Position numbers and translations under genes: made by a program. Of a stretch of DNA of 64,000 nt, positions 1 through 9,547 are shown piece by piece (positions within the stretch are counted from its first letter, which is position 1; every line of letters begins with the position of its first letter). The stretch is from Candidatus Dadabacteria bacterium (lineage in GTDB: Bacteria > Desulfobacterota_D > UBA1144 > Nemesobacterales > Nemesobacteraceae). The notes under the pieces were generated by a model. It did not search any database and was not told the origin of the DNA. It saw nothing but the letters and a program-made list of their open reading frames with translations. Location of the stretch: positions 1-64,000 of the forward strand of contig JAJDTG010000007.1 in the NCBI GenBank assembly GCA_022827275.1, written 5' to 3'.

Positions 1-1345
<1,345 letters not shown>

Positions 1346-1638
1346 AGGCTTGAAAATTCTCGATACCAACACAGCACACAATTTTTCTCAGCGTTATATT
1401 CAATTGCCAAAGATTCTCCAGCTTGAGCTTTGGTTCTTTTAAATATGTTTTCTCCATAAAGTTCTTGACATGTTAGAATTTGTTATGGTAGTTTATAGAT
1501 AAGTTTTTGATGTTCTTTAACTGAAATTATAGAACTTAGAACTGACTTTCCGCTGGCCCCATCTTCTGGTTTCCCCTACTTGTTTTTCCGTTTCAAATAG
1601 TTGCAATCCTTTCTATTTCTGCTCAACGTAGTAGGTAC

Positions 1639-1845
1639 TTATTCCCTCAAAGCAAGCAGGAGGGAAAAAAGGAAGGTTGTAGCTAGTACTGCTGGATTTG
1701 TCAGCATTCTGTTCATCATCTTGAATAAGGAATAAAGGGGAATTATGTGTTTTGTTGCCCAAAAATGAAATTTTAAGAATTTTAAACTTGCCAAATAATC
1801 ATATGCTAAAACGATAGCATGAAATGGCAGAATTTTTTTCTTCAT
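1639..1845 (-). CDS. Doubtful small hydrophobic ORF
   Basis: This is a possible 68-residue protein with a basic start (MKKK), many aromatic and hydrophobic residues and a hydrophobic C-terminal stretch (AVLATTFLFSLLLA). A GGAGG lies upstream but about 17 nt from the ATG, which is too far for a normal ribosome site. It lies beyond the terminator of the lipoprotein gene, so it would need its own promoter. I recognise no family. It may be chance. Confidence 0.2.
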   Translation of the reverse strand: MKKKILPFHAIVLAYDYLASLKFLKFHFWATKHIIPLYSLFKMMNRMLTNPAVLATTFLFSLLLALRE

Positions 1846-1902
1846 ATTTTGGGATGGATAATTCCTCCTTCTTCTCTAATTGACACGTGCTCTTGATATA
1901 AA

Positions 1903-1947
1903 AACCCCCGACAGGCTGAAGTTACGTGAAAGACCTGCCGGGGGGTT
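1903..1947 (-). terminator. Rho-independent terminator of the lipoprotein gene
   Basis: On the minus strand a GC-rich stem (AACCCCCCGGCAGG pairing with CCTGTCGGGGGTT, 13-14 bp) is followed by a T run. It sits about 90 nt after the stop of the 2037-3146 gene. Confidence 0.8.
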
Positions 1948-2036
1948 ACCTAAAGATTAAAAAGCAACTGGCTGATGATGGATGATGTTTTTTTGGAAAC
2001 AATCCACCAGGAGCTTTTTATCTTCAGAAAGTTTTA

Positions 2037-3146
2037 TTATGATGGGTCTGCACCCATATTAGCTCCTTTTATAAGCCCACACAGTTTTCCTACTTGAACA
2101 CCGCCAGCTTCTACCCCTATTACTGGTGGTGTAGCGCTAGGATCTGCTGTTACACCAGCAGCATTAAATATAGATGAAGTTGTACCGAAAAACTGCTGTG
2201 CGACATTATCGGTAATTTGAGCAGGTAAAGCAGCAATACTTGGTACAGCCTTTCCTACAGTCATAGCCTTACCGTCTTTATAAATGGCTATTTGCTGTGT
2301 AACTGTTCCATCTATGTCGTTGACATCAATGAAGCACTTTACAGCATTAGGCATAGCATCCAGCCTTATGCAAATCTTGGTAGTAGTTTTGGTTACCTTT
2401 GCAGGCACTGGAAGTTTTGTCTGAGCATTTATCGCTTGTATCACTTCGCTCTTTAGAACTCCTCTCCACTCACCTTTAAGATCAGGCGGGGCTGTTCCTT
2501 TTGAGCATTCAGAGTAAAGCAATAACCTCTGAAGACCTTCACCACTACCATCAGTTGCAAACTCTGCTAGGAAGGGACCACCTGCGAACTGCGTGGTTGT
2601 CTCGACCATAGCAGGCGGAGTATGATCCGTTTCCGGTACAAGTACTGGATCGCCCAGATTGCTTTCCTCGCCAGTCATAGTCTTAATAAAAACAAGCTCA
2701 GCATCAGCAGCACCATTATCACCAGTAGTAACAGCAGCACTCTCGGTTAATCCAAGATATTTACCTACTAAGTCAGCATCGGCATCTACTGTAGAAAGAG
2801 TAGCTCCACATTGTGCTTCAAAACTAGCTATCAATGCATTGCCACTGTCATCTTCGTAAGGATCTAATTCTACTGGTCCCGGAAAAGGATCCGTGGTTTC
2901 CAGATCATTACAGCTGACACCATCCGGATAACCCCAGTTCGATAAGAAGCCATAGCTTAGTGAGTTTTCACCCGCTACTTGGTCAACGATATCATCAATT
3001 ACTTCATCAGTAACTTCCGCGTCAGCTCCCGGATCACCTTGCGGTCCCATTGGGCCCGTAGCACCATCATCGCCGGTGCAGGAAGTACCTAAAACTCCCA
3101 CTGTCATGCATAACAGCAGGATCATAAAAAGGTTACGTAATCTCAT
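2037..3146 (-). CDS. Lipoprotein with short collagen-like segment
   Basis: This is a 369-residue predicted outer-membrane or periplasmic lipoprotein of unknown function. The signal peptide (residues 1-22) ends in the lipobox LGTSC. It is followed at once by Gly-X-Y triplets (GATGPMGPQGDPGADA, about residues 29-44), a pattern seen in bacterial collagen-like proteins. The remaining 320 residues are acidic and resemble no family I know; several cysteines (Cys79, Cys112 and others) could form disulfides. A strong GGAGG lies 9 nt before the ATG, and a terminator follows the stop. The gene stands alone between 23S rRNA and the recombinase, so it could be cargo of the proposed element. Confidence 0.75.
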   Translation of the reverse strand: MRLRNLFMILLLCMTVGVLGTSCTGDDGATGPMGPQGDPGADAEVTDEVIDDIVDQVAGENSLSYGFLSNWGYPDGVSCNDLETTDPFPGPVELDPYEDDSGNALIASFEAQCGATLSTVDADADLVGKYLGLTESAAVTTGDNGAADAELVFIKTMTGEESNLGDPVLVPETDHTPPAMVETTTQFAGGPFLAEFATDGSGEGLQRLLLYSECSKGTAPPDLKGEWRGVLKSEVIQAINAQTKLPVPAKVTKTTTKICIRLDAMPNAVKCFIDVNDIDGTVTQQIAIYKDGKAMTVGKAVPSIAALPAQITDNVAQQFFGTTSSIFNAAGVTADPSATPPVIGVEAGGVQVGKLCGLIKGANMGADPS

Positions 3147-3597
3147 AATGCAAATCCTCCTTTAAAACTATAGATTTCGGTCTCAAGCAACTATCAAAAG
3201 GTTTGGAAGCAAAGAATCCCCACACCTTTTAATTTCAGTTAACTCCTGTAATTCCTGATTCTCAAAATCATTCACATATCAGAAAAAACTTGTTTTGTTC
3301 CGTTTCCTAATTTCAGTTAAGGAGCAGAAACGACGAAGCAATTTGTATCTCGTTTTTCTTGGATATCTCTGCGCAGAGAACCAGTCTTATGTCGCTTGAA
3401 TGGTGGTAATACGGTGTTTCTCTCCTCTGAGAAATCGCTCAGGCGTTCTGTTAAACTTAAAGTTGAAGGGTTTTTGGAGTTACGCTTTTCTTGCGGGATG
3501 ATCGCCGGGATGGGGAGCGAGGACGCGTTTTAACTGCGGTCTTTCCCAATGTGGAAACTAGCTTCGCAGCTGCCACCCCTCCCAGTCACGCAACGCG
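3147..3597. other. Non-coding region between lipoprotein and recombinase
   Basis: I see no convincing gene in about 450 bp. The first part holds the upstream region of the minus-strand lipoprotein and two copies of a 13-bp motif (see 3230-3320). The plus-strand frame at 3549-3809 is a shadow of the recombinase. Confidence 0.5.
3230..3320. repeat. Pair of 13-bp direct repeats
   Basis: TAATTTCAGTTAA occurs at 3230-3242 and again at 3308-3320, 78 bp apart. Short AT-rich direct repeats next to a tyrosine recombinase can be arm-type binding sites; that role is inferred only from position. Confidence 0.4.
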
Positions 3598-4245
3598 TCA
3601 TCCGCAACCGTAGCGAATGCGAGCGACGGCGTTACTCCCCGCAAGCTGATGCCTGGAGTAGAGGGCGGGCATTTGCGGGGACTGCCAGCGACCCGCGATC
3701 TGCATGTCGACGAGAGTCGCACCGCTGGCCGCCATGCTTTGCGCCGCCCCGACGCGCAGGGAATGACCGCTTACCCCCTCTATTCCTGCCTGGGCGGCTC
3801 GAGCTTTGAGAATGCGGCGTACGGACACGGGGCACAGAGCCGTTTCCCCGACTCGGGAAGTGTGAATCTTTCCGCGTGATACTCTGCGAAAAAGCGCCCC
3901 GTTATTCACTCTTCCCGCTTCCCGCCACGCGCGGACCCGCACCATCGTCGGGCGGCCAAGATAAAGAACCGCTCCCCTGCCTTCCTGATCCGTCTTTGAG
4001 CGCCTGACACTCAGCCGCCCGGAACCGTCGGTTTCTTCCGTGACGTCTGAGACAAGCAGCGCCGCCGCTTCGGAGATTCTCAGCATCGCGTCGGACATGA
4101 CCGAGATCAAAGCCGCGTCACGGATGCCTGAGAGCGAATCCGGATCTTCGCTTGCCTTAGCTGCCATCGTCTCAGCCTGTGTCCAGTTGACACCGCGGGC
4201 CTGGCCGCGTCCCCGGTTCGCTCCCTTGCGGCGAAATCCCCGCAT
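3598..4245 (-). CDS. Tyrosine recombinase, catalytic part (second frame)
   Basis: This is the 215-residue catalytic domain of a phage-integrase-type tyrosine recombinase. Visible active-site elements in order are Arg in MLRISEAA (about residue 55), Lys in RRSKTDQ (about 83), HSLR (His-x-x-Arg, about 171-174), Trp in GRWQSP where many relatives have His, and the nucleophile Tyr in ALYSRHQ. The chemistry therefore looks complete. The ATG overlaps the stop of the preceding frame in TAATG, so it could be made by re-initiation. The in-frame sequence upstream of this ATG (LTAAV) also continues the family alignment, which favours a frameshift having split one protein. It would act in DNA strand exchange at att sites. 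Confidence 0.75.
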   Translation of the reverse strand: MRGFRRKGANRGRGQARGVNWTQAETMAAKASEDPDSLSGIRDAALISVMSDAMLRISEAAALLVSDVTEETDGSGRLSVRRSKTDQEGRGAVLYLGRPTMVRVRAWREAGRVNNGALFRRVSRGKIHTSRVGETALCPVSVRRILKARAAQAGIEGVSGHSLRVGAAQSMAASGATLVDMQIAGRWQSPQMPALYSRHQLAGSNAVARIRYGCG

Positions 4246-4589
4246 TACCGCCGCCGTAAGCCTGTTAACCGGGGACTTTGCGTCTTTGATTTCACCACGT
4301 AGGAAACCGCCGCTATAGCCATTTGAGCCGTGGCGGGGGCCTTGCCTTCGGCTTCGAGTGCCGCAATGTAGCGGGCGAGAGCAACGTCATTGAGCTTTTC
4401 AAGCAGCAGGTCTACATCCATTTCGCTTCCGGCTTCAATTCCCATAAACGCTCCAAGACGACGCAGCGCTCCATGGTACATATTAAGCGTGTTTTCTGAC
4501 ACGGATTCGCTGATAAGCTCTCTAAGGTTCGCTTCCTCTTCTAGCAATTTCATGGAATGTGATTTCTCAAGTGTATTCTGCTCTCCCAT
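4245..4589 (-). CDS. Tyrosine recombinase, N-terminal part (first frame)
   Basis: This 114-residue frame has the helical core-binding (SAM-like) domain of integrases: SENTLNMYHGALRRL, then ALARYIAALEAEGKA and TAQMAIAAVSYV. It ends SPRLTGLRRR, where relatives run on through a linker into the catalytic domain found in the next frame. It starts with ATG after a good GGAGG site 8 nt upstream. Together with 3598-4245 it has the length and order of one integrase of about 325 residues. Either one indel broke the gene, or the two halves are made separately. Confidence 0.7.
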   Translation of the reverse strand: MGEQNTLEKSHSMKLLEEEANLRELISESVSENTLNMYHGALRRLGAFMGIEAGSEMDVDLLLEKLNDVALARYIAALEAEGKAPATAQMAIAAVSYVVKSKTQSPRLTGLRRR

Positions 4590-4689
4590 AATAAATCCTC
4601 CTGCGATTTTTTAGGGAAATGCTTAATGTTTTTTCTCAATAGGAACAACAGGTTGGGGCCAAATAATGCGTAAGCGGCAAGGAGCACAG

Positions 4690-4829
4690 CATGCGAAGCA
4701 AGTCTGGAAAGTAAGGTTCCGTCGGGATTACGAGGTTGACAGGTTCGGAACCTAAGTTTTGCGGGGGATTAAGCTGGCGAGTGTTAATCGACCGTGAAAC
4801 TTGTCTTGAGGGTTGAAGGTTCTCAACGA
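4690..4829 (+). pseudogene. Diverged copy of the 23S rRNA 3' end
   Basis: Bases 4733-4829 align without gaps to 1270-1366, covering the last 75 bases of 23S rRNA and about 20 bases of its spacer. Shared words include GGATTAAGCTG and CGACCGTGA. By eye I count about 27 transitions and 3-4 transversions over about 97 columns. Weaker similarity reaches back to about 4690. It is a fragment, not a working rRNA gene. It may derive from a related rrn operon or have been carried by the element. Confidence 0.7.
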
Positions 4830-4849
4830 CGGTCAGCGTTCGATCGTTC

Positions 4850-5126
4850 GCCTGTGAAAATTAAGGTGATAACCCTACAACTAGCCACTTGCCCCATCAT
4901 ATTGTTAGGAAATTATTCTTTTAAGTTGAGATTATCGTAACCACCGCAGGCTGTGAAACCTGCGTAGAACCTAATAATGATTCTACCCCTCAGCTTAACT
5001 GCTTGTCAAGTGAAAATTAAGTTATTTCAAGGTGATACGGAACATTAAGTCCTAATAATTCTCTCCCGTTCCACTCGGGTGAGTGGAACTCTCAAACCTC
5101 CCCGACATCAATTCAGCTGATGAATT
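4850..5126 (+). other. Hairpin-rich non-coding region
   Basis: Several inverted repeats are packed together. TTAAGTTGAG (4921-4930) pairs with CTCAGCTTAA (4989-4998) over 10 bp with one G-U. It encloses CGCAGG/CCTGCG (4945-4964) and TAGAA/TTCTA (4965-4985), giving a junction shape. GTTCCACT/AGTGGAAC (5068-5089) and AATTCA/TGAATT (5110-5126) follow. Three words recur in the same order: GTGAAAATTAAG (4854, 5010), AAGGTGATA (4863, 5029) and CCTAATAAT (4970, 5051). There is no coding frame. It may be a structured RNA or a recombinase-related region. Confidence 0.4.
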
Positions 5127-5288
5127 GCCTGGATAAGACGGCTCTTGGAATTTAAAGCGCTACACTGAGGGTTAAAAAAAGCGGTCCGGGGTCTGGAGGA
5201 CTTGCAAGCTTAAGTCTGTAACTCCGGTATTTTTCTAAAAGCTTGAATCAAGCGAAAAAATAAAAAATCGAGTTTACTTAAATTCGCG

Positions 5289-5311
5289 GGTTGATAGGCT
5301 CAGGGTGTAAG
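5289..5311 (+). repeat. Right 23-bp repeat upstream of rmuC (possible attR core)
   Basis: It is an exact copy of 1271-1293 from 23S rRNA. The match stops abruptly on both sides, and the repeat ends 55 bp before the rmuC start codon. Confidence 0.6.
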
Positions 5312-5365
5312 ACCTTCCTAGAACCGTTCCCCGCAACTCCTTTTATCGTTTATAATAACCCTGTT

Positions 5366-6847
5366 ATGGATATCTCCGGTCTGCTTACCCATCTGGGAGC
5401 GATGGCGATTGTCGCCCTCGCATTGTTCTACTACCTGACCAGAGAAAGGGGTCGGCGCGAATCAGCTGAAACAGAGCTGTCCATTATAAGAACCGAACTG
5501 GAAGAGTCAAAGAGTAAGGGTGTACTGCTTGAAGGGGAGCTTAAGGAATCGGTCGAGGCAGCAGGTGTTCTTAACGCCGAGAAAGCTTCCCTTGAATCCA
5601 GCGTAAAGGAAAAGGAAACCGCGATTGCGGACCGTGACTCAAGGATTTCCAGGTTGGAAAGACTGGTTAGCGAGCTCGGATCCGAGGTTGCCAGAAAGGA
5701 AAGCGCGCTTTCGGGGCTTAACGCGACCATAGAGCAGGAAAGAAAAGCTTTCGAGGAAAAACTGGCCATCCTGGAGGATGCGAAAAAAAGACTCGGAGAC
5801 GAGTTTGAGAACCTTGGAAACAGGATTTTCGAGGATACGACCAAGAAATTTACCGACAAGAACAAGACGGATATGGAGACCCTGCTTAATCCCCTGCGCG
5901 AGCAGATAAAGGATTTCGAGAAAAAGGTCACCGATACCCACACGGAGGCGAGCAAAGACAGAGCTTCCCTGCAAACCCACATAGAGAACCTCAAGAAACT
6001 GGGCGAGCAGATGAGCCAGGAAGCCCTCAATCTCACCACCGCCCTCAAGGGAGAATCGCAGACCCAGGGTGCCTGGGGCGAAATAGTGCTTGAGAAGGCG
6101 CTTGAGATGTCAGGTCTTTCCGAGGGCAGGGAGTATCACTCCCAGTCAAGCTACAAGGGGGGTAACGGCAATACCCTGAGGCCCGACGTGATCGTTCACC
6201 TTCCCGAGGGAAAAGACGTCATAATCGACTCCAAGGTCTCGCTCACTGCTTACGAGAGATACATCTCCTGCGAGGATGAGGAGGAGAGGGATGATTACCT
6301 GAAACAGCACGTTCTCTCCTTTCGAAGCCACATAAAGGAACTCAGCGACAAGAGATACGAGGATATCCCCGAAATAACGAGCCTTAACTATGTTTTGATG
6401 TTCGTTCCGCTCGAGTCGGCTTTCATGCTGGCCATAGAGACGGAGAGGGATATTTATGCGGAGGCTTTCGAGAAAAACGTTATAATCGTCTGTCCCTCGA
6501 CTCTTCTCGCGACGCTTAGAACCATACACAGCATCTGGCAGTTTGAGTCCCAGAACGCAAACGCCAGGGAGATAGCCGAAAGCGCCGGGAGAATGTACGA
6601 CAAGTTCGTGACTTTCGTTGAGCATCTTGAGGAAGTCGGAAAGCGCATAGAACAGTCCGATCAGGCTTATCGAAAGGCGATGGGCAGCCTTCGCGACGGG
6701 AGGGGCAACCTCGTGAAAAGAGCTTCGGATCTCAGGGAGTTGGGAATTAAAACCTCGAAAGAACTTCCCCCGGATATCTCCGAGAAGTCCCGGCTCTCGG
6801 GATACGCCGTTTCCCCGGGCGAGGAGACGGACGACGGATCGCCGTAA
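5366..6847 (+). CDS. rmuC: DNA recombination protein RmuC
   Basis: This RmuC-family protein of about 494 residues is a predicted membrane-anchored nuclease-like factor that limits DNA rearrangements. The start is set at ATG 5366 because the protein then opens with a short periplasmic end and a membrane helix (AMAIVALALFYYL). An upstream in-frame TTG at 5291 lies inside the 23S repeat and is rejected. A long coiled coil of Glu/Lys-rich heptads covers about residues 30-200. The conserved RmuC domain follows: QGAWGEIVLEKALEMSGL, LRPDVIVHLPEGKDVIIDSK, FVPLESAF and IIVCPSTLLATLRT. The DVIIDSK core resembles a PD-(D/E)xK site. The gene appears monocistronic. Confidence 0.93.
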   Translation: MDISGLLTHLGAMAIVALALFYYLTRERGRRESAETELSIIRTELEESKSKGVLLEGELKESVEAAGVLNAEKASLESSVKEKETAIADRDSRISRLERLVSELGSEVARKESALSGLNATIEQERKAFEEKLAILEDAKKRLGDEFENLGNRIFEDTTKKFTDKNKTDMETLLNPLREQIKDFEKKVTDTHTEASKDRASLQTHIENLKKLGEQMSQEALNLTTALKGESQTQGAWGEIVLEKALEMSGLSEGREYHSQSSYKGGNGNTLRPDVIVHLPEGKDVIIDSKVSLTAYERYISCEDEEERDDYLKQHVLSFRSHIKELSDKRYEDIPEITSLNYVLMFVPLESAFMLAIETERDIYAEAFEKNVIIVCPSTLLATLRTIHSIWQFESQNANAREIAESAGRMYDKFVTFVEHLEEVGKRIEQSDQAYRKAMGSLRDGRGNLVKRASDLRELGIKTSKELPPDISEKSRLSGYAVSPGEETDDGSP

Positions 6848-6926
6848 TCTTTCCGGTTTAGAAAAAAGAGGGGGAATCGTGTACGATTCCACTTCTTAAA
6901 TTCGATATCTAGAGAGGTAGCACAGA

Positions 6927-7727
6927 TTGTTTGAGAATTCTATTAAAGGTAGCTGGGCGCTTATTCTCGGCTCTTCAAGCGGCTTCGGGGAGGCCTGCAG
7001 CCTTGAGCTTGCGCGCCGGGGAATGAATATTTTCGGCGTGCACCTTGACCGCAGGGGCACGATGGCGAAGGTGGAGGGCATAGTTGAGGAGATAAAAAGC
7101 ACGGGAAGCGATGTCAGGTTTTACAACGTAAACGTGGCCGACGCGGAGAAAAGACAGGAAGTCATTGCGGACATGAAGGACGTGGTGGGACAGGATGGAT
7201 CCCGGGTGAAGGTGATGATACACTCCGTTGCTTTCGGGACGCTGAAACGCTACGTTGCGGATGAACGCAGGGATGTTCTTAACAGCAGGAATATTGACAT
7301 GACCCTGGACGTTATGGCCCACAGCATCGTTTACTGGGCGCAGGATCTCGTTATGGAGGGAATAATGGGCGAGGGCGGGAGAATATTCGCCATGACGAGT
7401 TCGGGGAGTCACAGGGTATGGCCTACTTACGGCGCCGTATCGGCCGCCAAGGCAGCCATAGAGGCCCACATACGCCAGCTTGCCGTCGAACTTGCCCCAA
7501 GCGGGATTACCGCTAATTCAATAATGGCCGGGGTAACGGACACACCCGCGCTTAGAAAGATCCCGGGAAACGATAAGCTCATTGGCCACGCTCTCGCGGC
7601 GAACCCTTCGGGAAGACTGACGACACCGGAAGATGTGGCAAAAACCATCGCGCTTCTCTCTCTTGACGAAGCTTCCTGGATCACGGGTAACGTGATAGGG
7701 GTTGACGGCGGGGAAGATCTTGTCTAA
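6927..7727 (+). CDS. FabL-like enoyl-ACP reductase (SDR family)
   Basis: This is a 266-residue short-chain dehydrogenase/reductase. The nucleotide-binding motif GSSSGFGEA lies at residues 15-23. The catalytic Tyr168 and Lys175 have Tyr-x6-Lys spacing (YGAVSAAK), as in enoyl-ACP reductases of the FabI/FabL type, whereas ordinary SDRs have Tyr-x3-Lys. The C-terminal pattern DVAKTIALL then SWITGNVIGVDGG is typical. It most likely reduces enoyl-ACP in fatty acid synthesis; substrate choice cannot be read from sequence. It starts with TTG after a GAGAGG site 9 nt upstream; no ATG fits the fold. A DoxX gene follows 30 bp later. Confidence 0.8.
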   Translation: MFENSIKGSWALILGSSSGFGEACSLELARRGMNIFGVHLDRRGTMAKVEGIVEEIKSTGSDVRFYNVNVADAEKRQEVIADMKDVVGQDGSRVKVMIHSVAFGTLKRYVADERRDVLNSRNIDMTLDVMAHSIVYWAQDLVMEGIMGEGGRIFAMTSSGSHRVWPTYGAVSAAKAAIEAHIRQLAVELAPSGITANSIMAGVTDTPALRKIPGNDKLIGHALAANPSGRLTTPEDVAKTIALLSLDEASWITGNVIGVDGGEDLV

Positions 7728-7757
7728 CAAGTCTTCTTAGTATAGAGTATATACAGT

Positions 7758-8177
7758 ATGTTAAGTTATGGCAGAGACAGGGACTGGGATTTAGGAATTC
7801 TCCTGCTCAGAGTGGGCTTTGGCTTCTCGATGCTTATTTTCCACGGCTACGGGAAATTGATCGGAGGGCCCGAGAGGTGGGCTAAAGTCGGGGGGTCACT
7901 GCAGACCTTCGGCATTGATTTCTACCCGGTTTTCTGGGGTTTTATGGCGGCTTTTGCCGAGGTTTTCTGCTCGGCTTTCATAATAGCGGGGATTTTCTTT
8001 ATGCCCGCGACTTTTCTTCTCGCCGTTAACATGATCGTGGCGGTTCTCTTTCACCTGTATCTTCCGGAGGAGTCATCTGCTGCGGGATGGCAGGGAGCTT
8101 CAAACGCGATTGAATATCTTTTTGTCTACGTAGCGTTGATGATTACCGGCCCCGGAAAGTACAAGATAAAGATATAG
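7758..8177 (+). CDS. DoxX family membrane protein
   Basis: This is a 139-residue inner-membrane protein with four predicted helices. It has the DoxX family pattern: LLLRVGFGFSMLIFHGYGKLIGGPE near the start, then an FAEVFCSAFIIAGIF helix and a C-terminal YLFVYVALMITGPGKY. Family members are linked to redox or thiosulfate metabolism and respiratory-chain partners; the role here is not known. It follows the FabL-like gene by 30 bp in the same direction, and a terminator lies immediately after the stop, so the two form a short operon. Confidence 0.85.
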   Translation: MLSYGRDRDWDLGILLLRVGFGFSMLIFHGYGKLIGGPERWAKVGGSLQTFGIDFYPVFWGFMAAFAEVFCSAFIIAGIFFMPATFLLAVNMIVAVLFHLYLPEESSAAGWQGASNAIEYLFVYVALMITGPGKYKIKI

Positions 8178-8178
8178 A

Positions 8179-8201
8179 CTGACGGTCTTCGTCGGTTTTT
8201 T
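8179..8201 (+). terminator. Terminator of the fabL-like/doxX operon
   Basis: A six-pair stem CTGACG/CGTCGG (one G-U) with loop GTCTT is followed by six T. It lies 2 nt after the doxX stop. Confidence 0.75.
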
Positions 8202-8244
8202 CATCCAAACAGCTTCTGGCTTTTTAAAAGCGCAGGCTATAACA

Positions 8245-9480
8245 ATGTCCAAAAATCGTAGAATCAGTTCCTTTATCTTATTCGCGGCTACAATGTCGGT
8301 CGCTTTGCTGTTGTCTGGCTGCCAGACTCTGAATTGGAACGAAAAATGGCAAAGCAACTTTGTTGATCAGATGGCTGTGGCCAGAGACAGTCAGATGCTT
8401 AAGAACCTGGTGCGCATGCGCTATGGAAGCCCGCCTGTATTTACCACTGTCGGAACGGTAACGGAAAAATACAAACAGGAACCAAGCAGCATTTCATTAA
8501 CCGGCGCGGTAACCAGCGTCCTTGGCTCCTCAGTAGACAATAGCGTGGGAAACGAAAACAGTCTCTCGGGGCAGGTGGGGATAGGCGGCACCCGTGAAAC
8601 TATTCTCAGTTATAGTCCGCTTATCGGTAAGGAACTTAATACCACTATGAACCAAAGCTTGGAGCTTGGGACAGTGTTTGATCTTACCCAGTCCGGGTTC
8701 TCGATAGAACGCGTTCTGGCAATAACAGTTGAGCGTTTCGGCCCTGCGTTAAATGCTCCGTTCGCATCCGGACCTACCCCGGATTATTTGCCAAGCCAGG
8801 GAGAATTTAACAGATACGAAGATGTGCTTGATGCATTAAGAAACTTGAGACAACAAAATAAAATAAGGTTTCTCTATTCCAGCCCTGATGAAATCTGTCC
8901 CACTCCCGAAATCAAAGAAGCAGAATCGCCGAAAAAAATAATAGCCTGCTTTCTGAATGACAACTTCGATTGCTCGTGCGAAAACAATAACGACCCGCAA
9001 TGGAAAGAGTTGACGAATCTTTTGAAGATTGAAGATGATAAAGGAATTTTAATACTGACCGGCTCTGAAACCGGCTCCGATTCCGAGGTAAAAGTGAGAA
9101 CCCGCTCATTGTTCGGAATAATGCACTATCTGTCACAGAACGTAAAAGTACCCGATGGGGACAGGGAAATAGTCAAGGTCTCAAAGACTAAGGACGGCGA
9201 AGGCTGCGGGGAAGAAGGCAAAAAGCGGGATGGTTGGGACTGCAGTCCCGCCGGAAAGCGCTTCGAAGTCATATCAAGCGATACGCAGCCTCAGCTGATT
9301 TGTTCAAGTCCCCGAACTGATGGAGACTGCGCTTCGGTCGTTGCCAGGCATAACGATCACTGGTTTTACATCAACGCCAAGGATCATAGCAGCAAAGCGA
9401 CTTTTGCGCTGCTGACAAAGCTGTTTGAGATACAGATCTCCGGCAGGGAAACGAACCAGGGCATTTTCCTTGTTCAGTAA
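8245..9480 (+). CDS. Conserved lipoprotein of unknown function
   Basis: This is a 411-residue lipoprotein. The signal peptide ends at the lipobox LLSGC (Cys26). The mature start contains SQMLKNLVRMRYGSPPVFTTVGTV, a pattern I associate with a family of uncharacterised lipoproteins in proteobacteria that share an NLVRLRY-x-PPVF motif. The middle is Ser/Gly-rich (about 85-135). The C-terminal half holds several cysteines, some close together (DCSCENN, about 225-240). Near residue 350-400 it has an HDHWFYIN-type stretch and ends GIFLVQ. Function is unknown. It appears to be a single gene, separated from doxX by a terminator. Confidence 0.75.
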   Translation: MSKNRRISSFILFAATMSVALLLSGCQTLNWNEKWQSNFVDQMAVARDSQMLKNLVRMRYGSPPVFTTVGTVTEKYKQEPSSISLTGAVTSVLGSSVDNSVGNENSLSGQVGIGGTRETILSYSPLIGKELNTTMNQSLELGTVFDLTQSGFSIERVLAITVERFGPALNAPFASGPTPDYLPSQGEFNRYEDVLDALRNLRQQNKIRFLYSSPDEICPTPEIKEAESPKKIIACFLNDNFDCSCENNNDPQWKELTNLLKIEDDKGILILTGSETGSDSEVKVRTRSLFGIMHYLSQNVKVPDGDREIVKVSKTKDGEGCGEEGKKRDGWDCSPAGKRFEVISSDTQPQLICSSPRTDGDCASVVARHNDHWFYINAKDHSSKATFALLTKLFEIQISGRETNQGIFLVQ

Positions 9481-9547
9481 ACTTGCCTGTATAAGCGGAA
9501 AGACGCGGTAGGGAGGAGGAGTAAGGCGGAGGCATGGCGGCAACGCG

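Larger units (their letters stand above)
1346..2036. other. AT-rich intergenic region after 23S rRNA
   Basis: There is no 5S rRNA or tRNA here. The stretch is AT-rich with runs of T and A. It contains a TTGACA hexamer at about 1463 without a clean -10, a perfect 6-bp inverted repeat ATGCTA/TAGCAT (1803-1820), one doubtful small minus-strand frame (1639-1845) and a minus-strand terminator (1903-1947). Its composition differs from the rRNA and from the housekeeping genes to the right, in keeping with acquired DNA. Confidence 0.6.

Noticed and set aside
4921-4998. Cloverleaf-like fold with GTG in a loop, resembling tRNA-His
   Set aside because: The loop is 8 nt instead of 7, the T-arm motif is absent and the outer stem is 10 bp, so it is not a normal tRNA; kept only as structured DNA/RNA.
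5291-5365. N-terminal extension of rmuC from TTG 5291
   Set aside because: It lies in the 23S-derived repeat, has no ribosome site and no family similarity.
8912-9136. Minus-strand frames inside the lipoprotein and many similar ones elsewhere
   Set aside because: They overlap strong genes in other frames and show no protein-like pattern.
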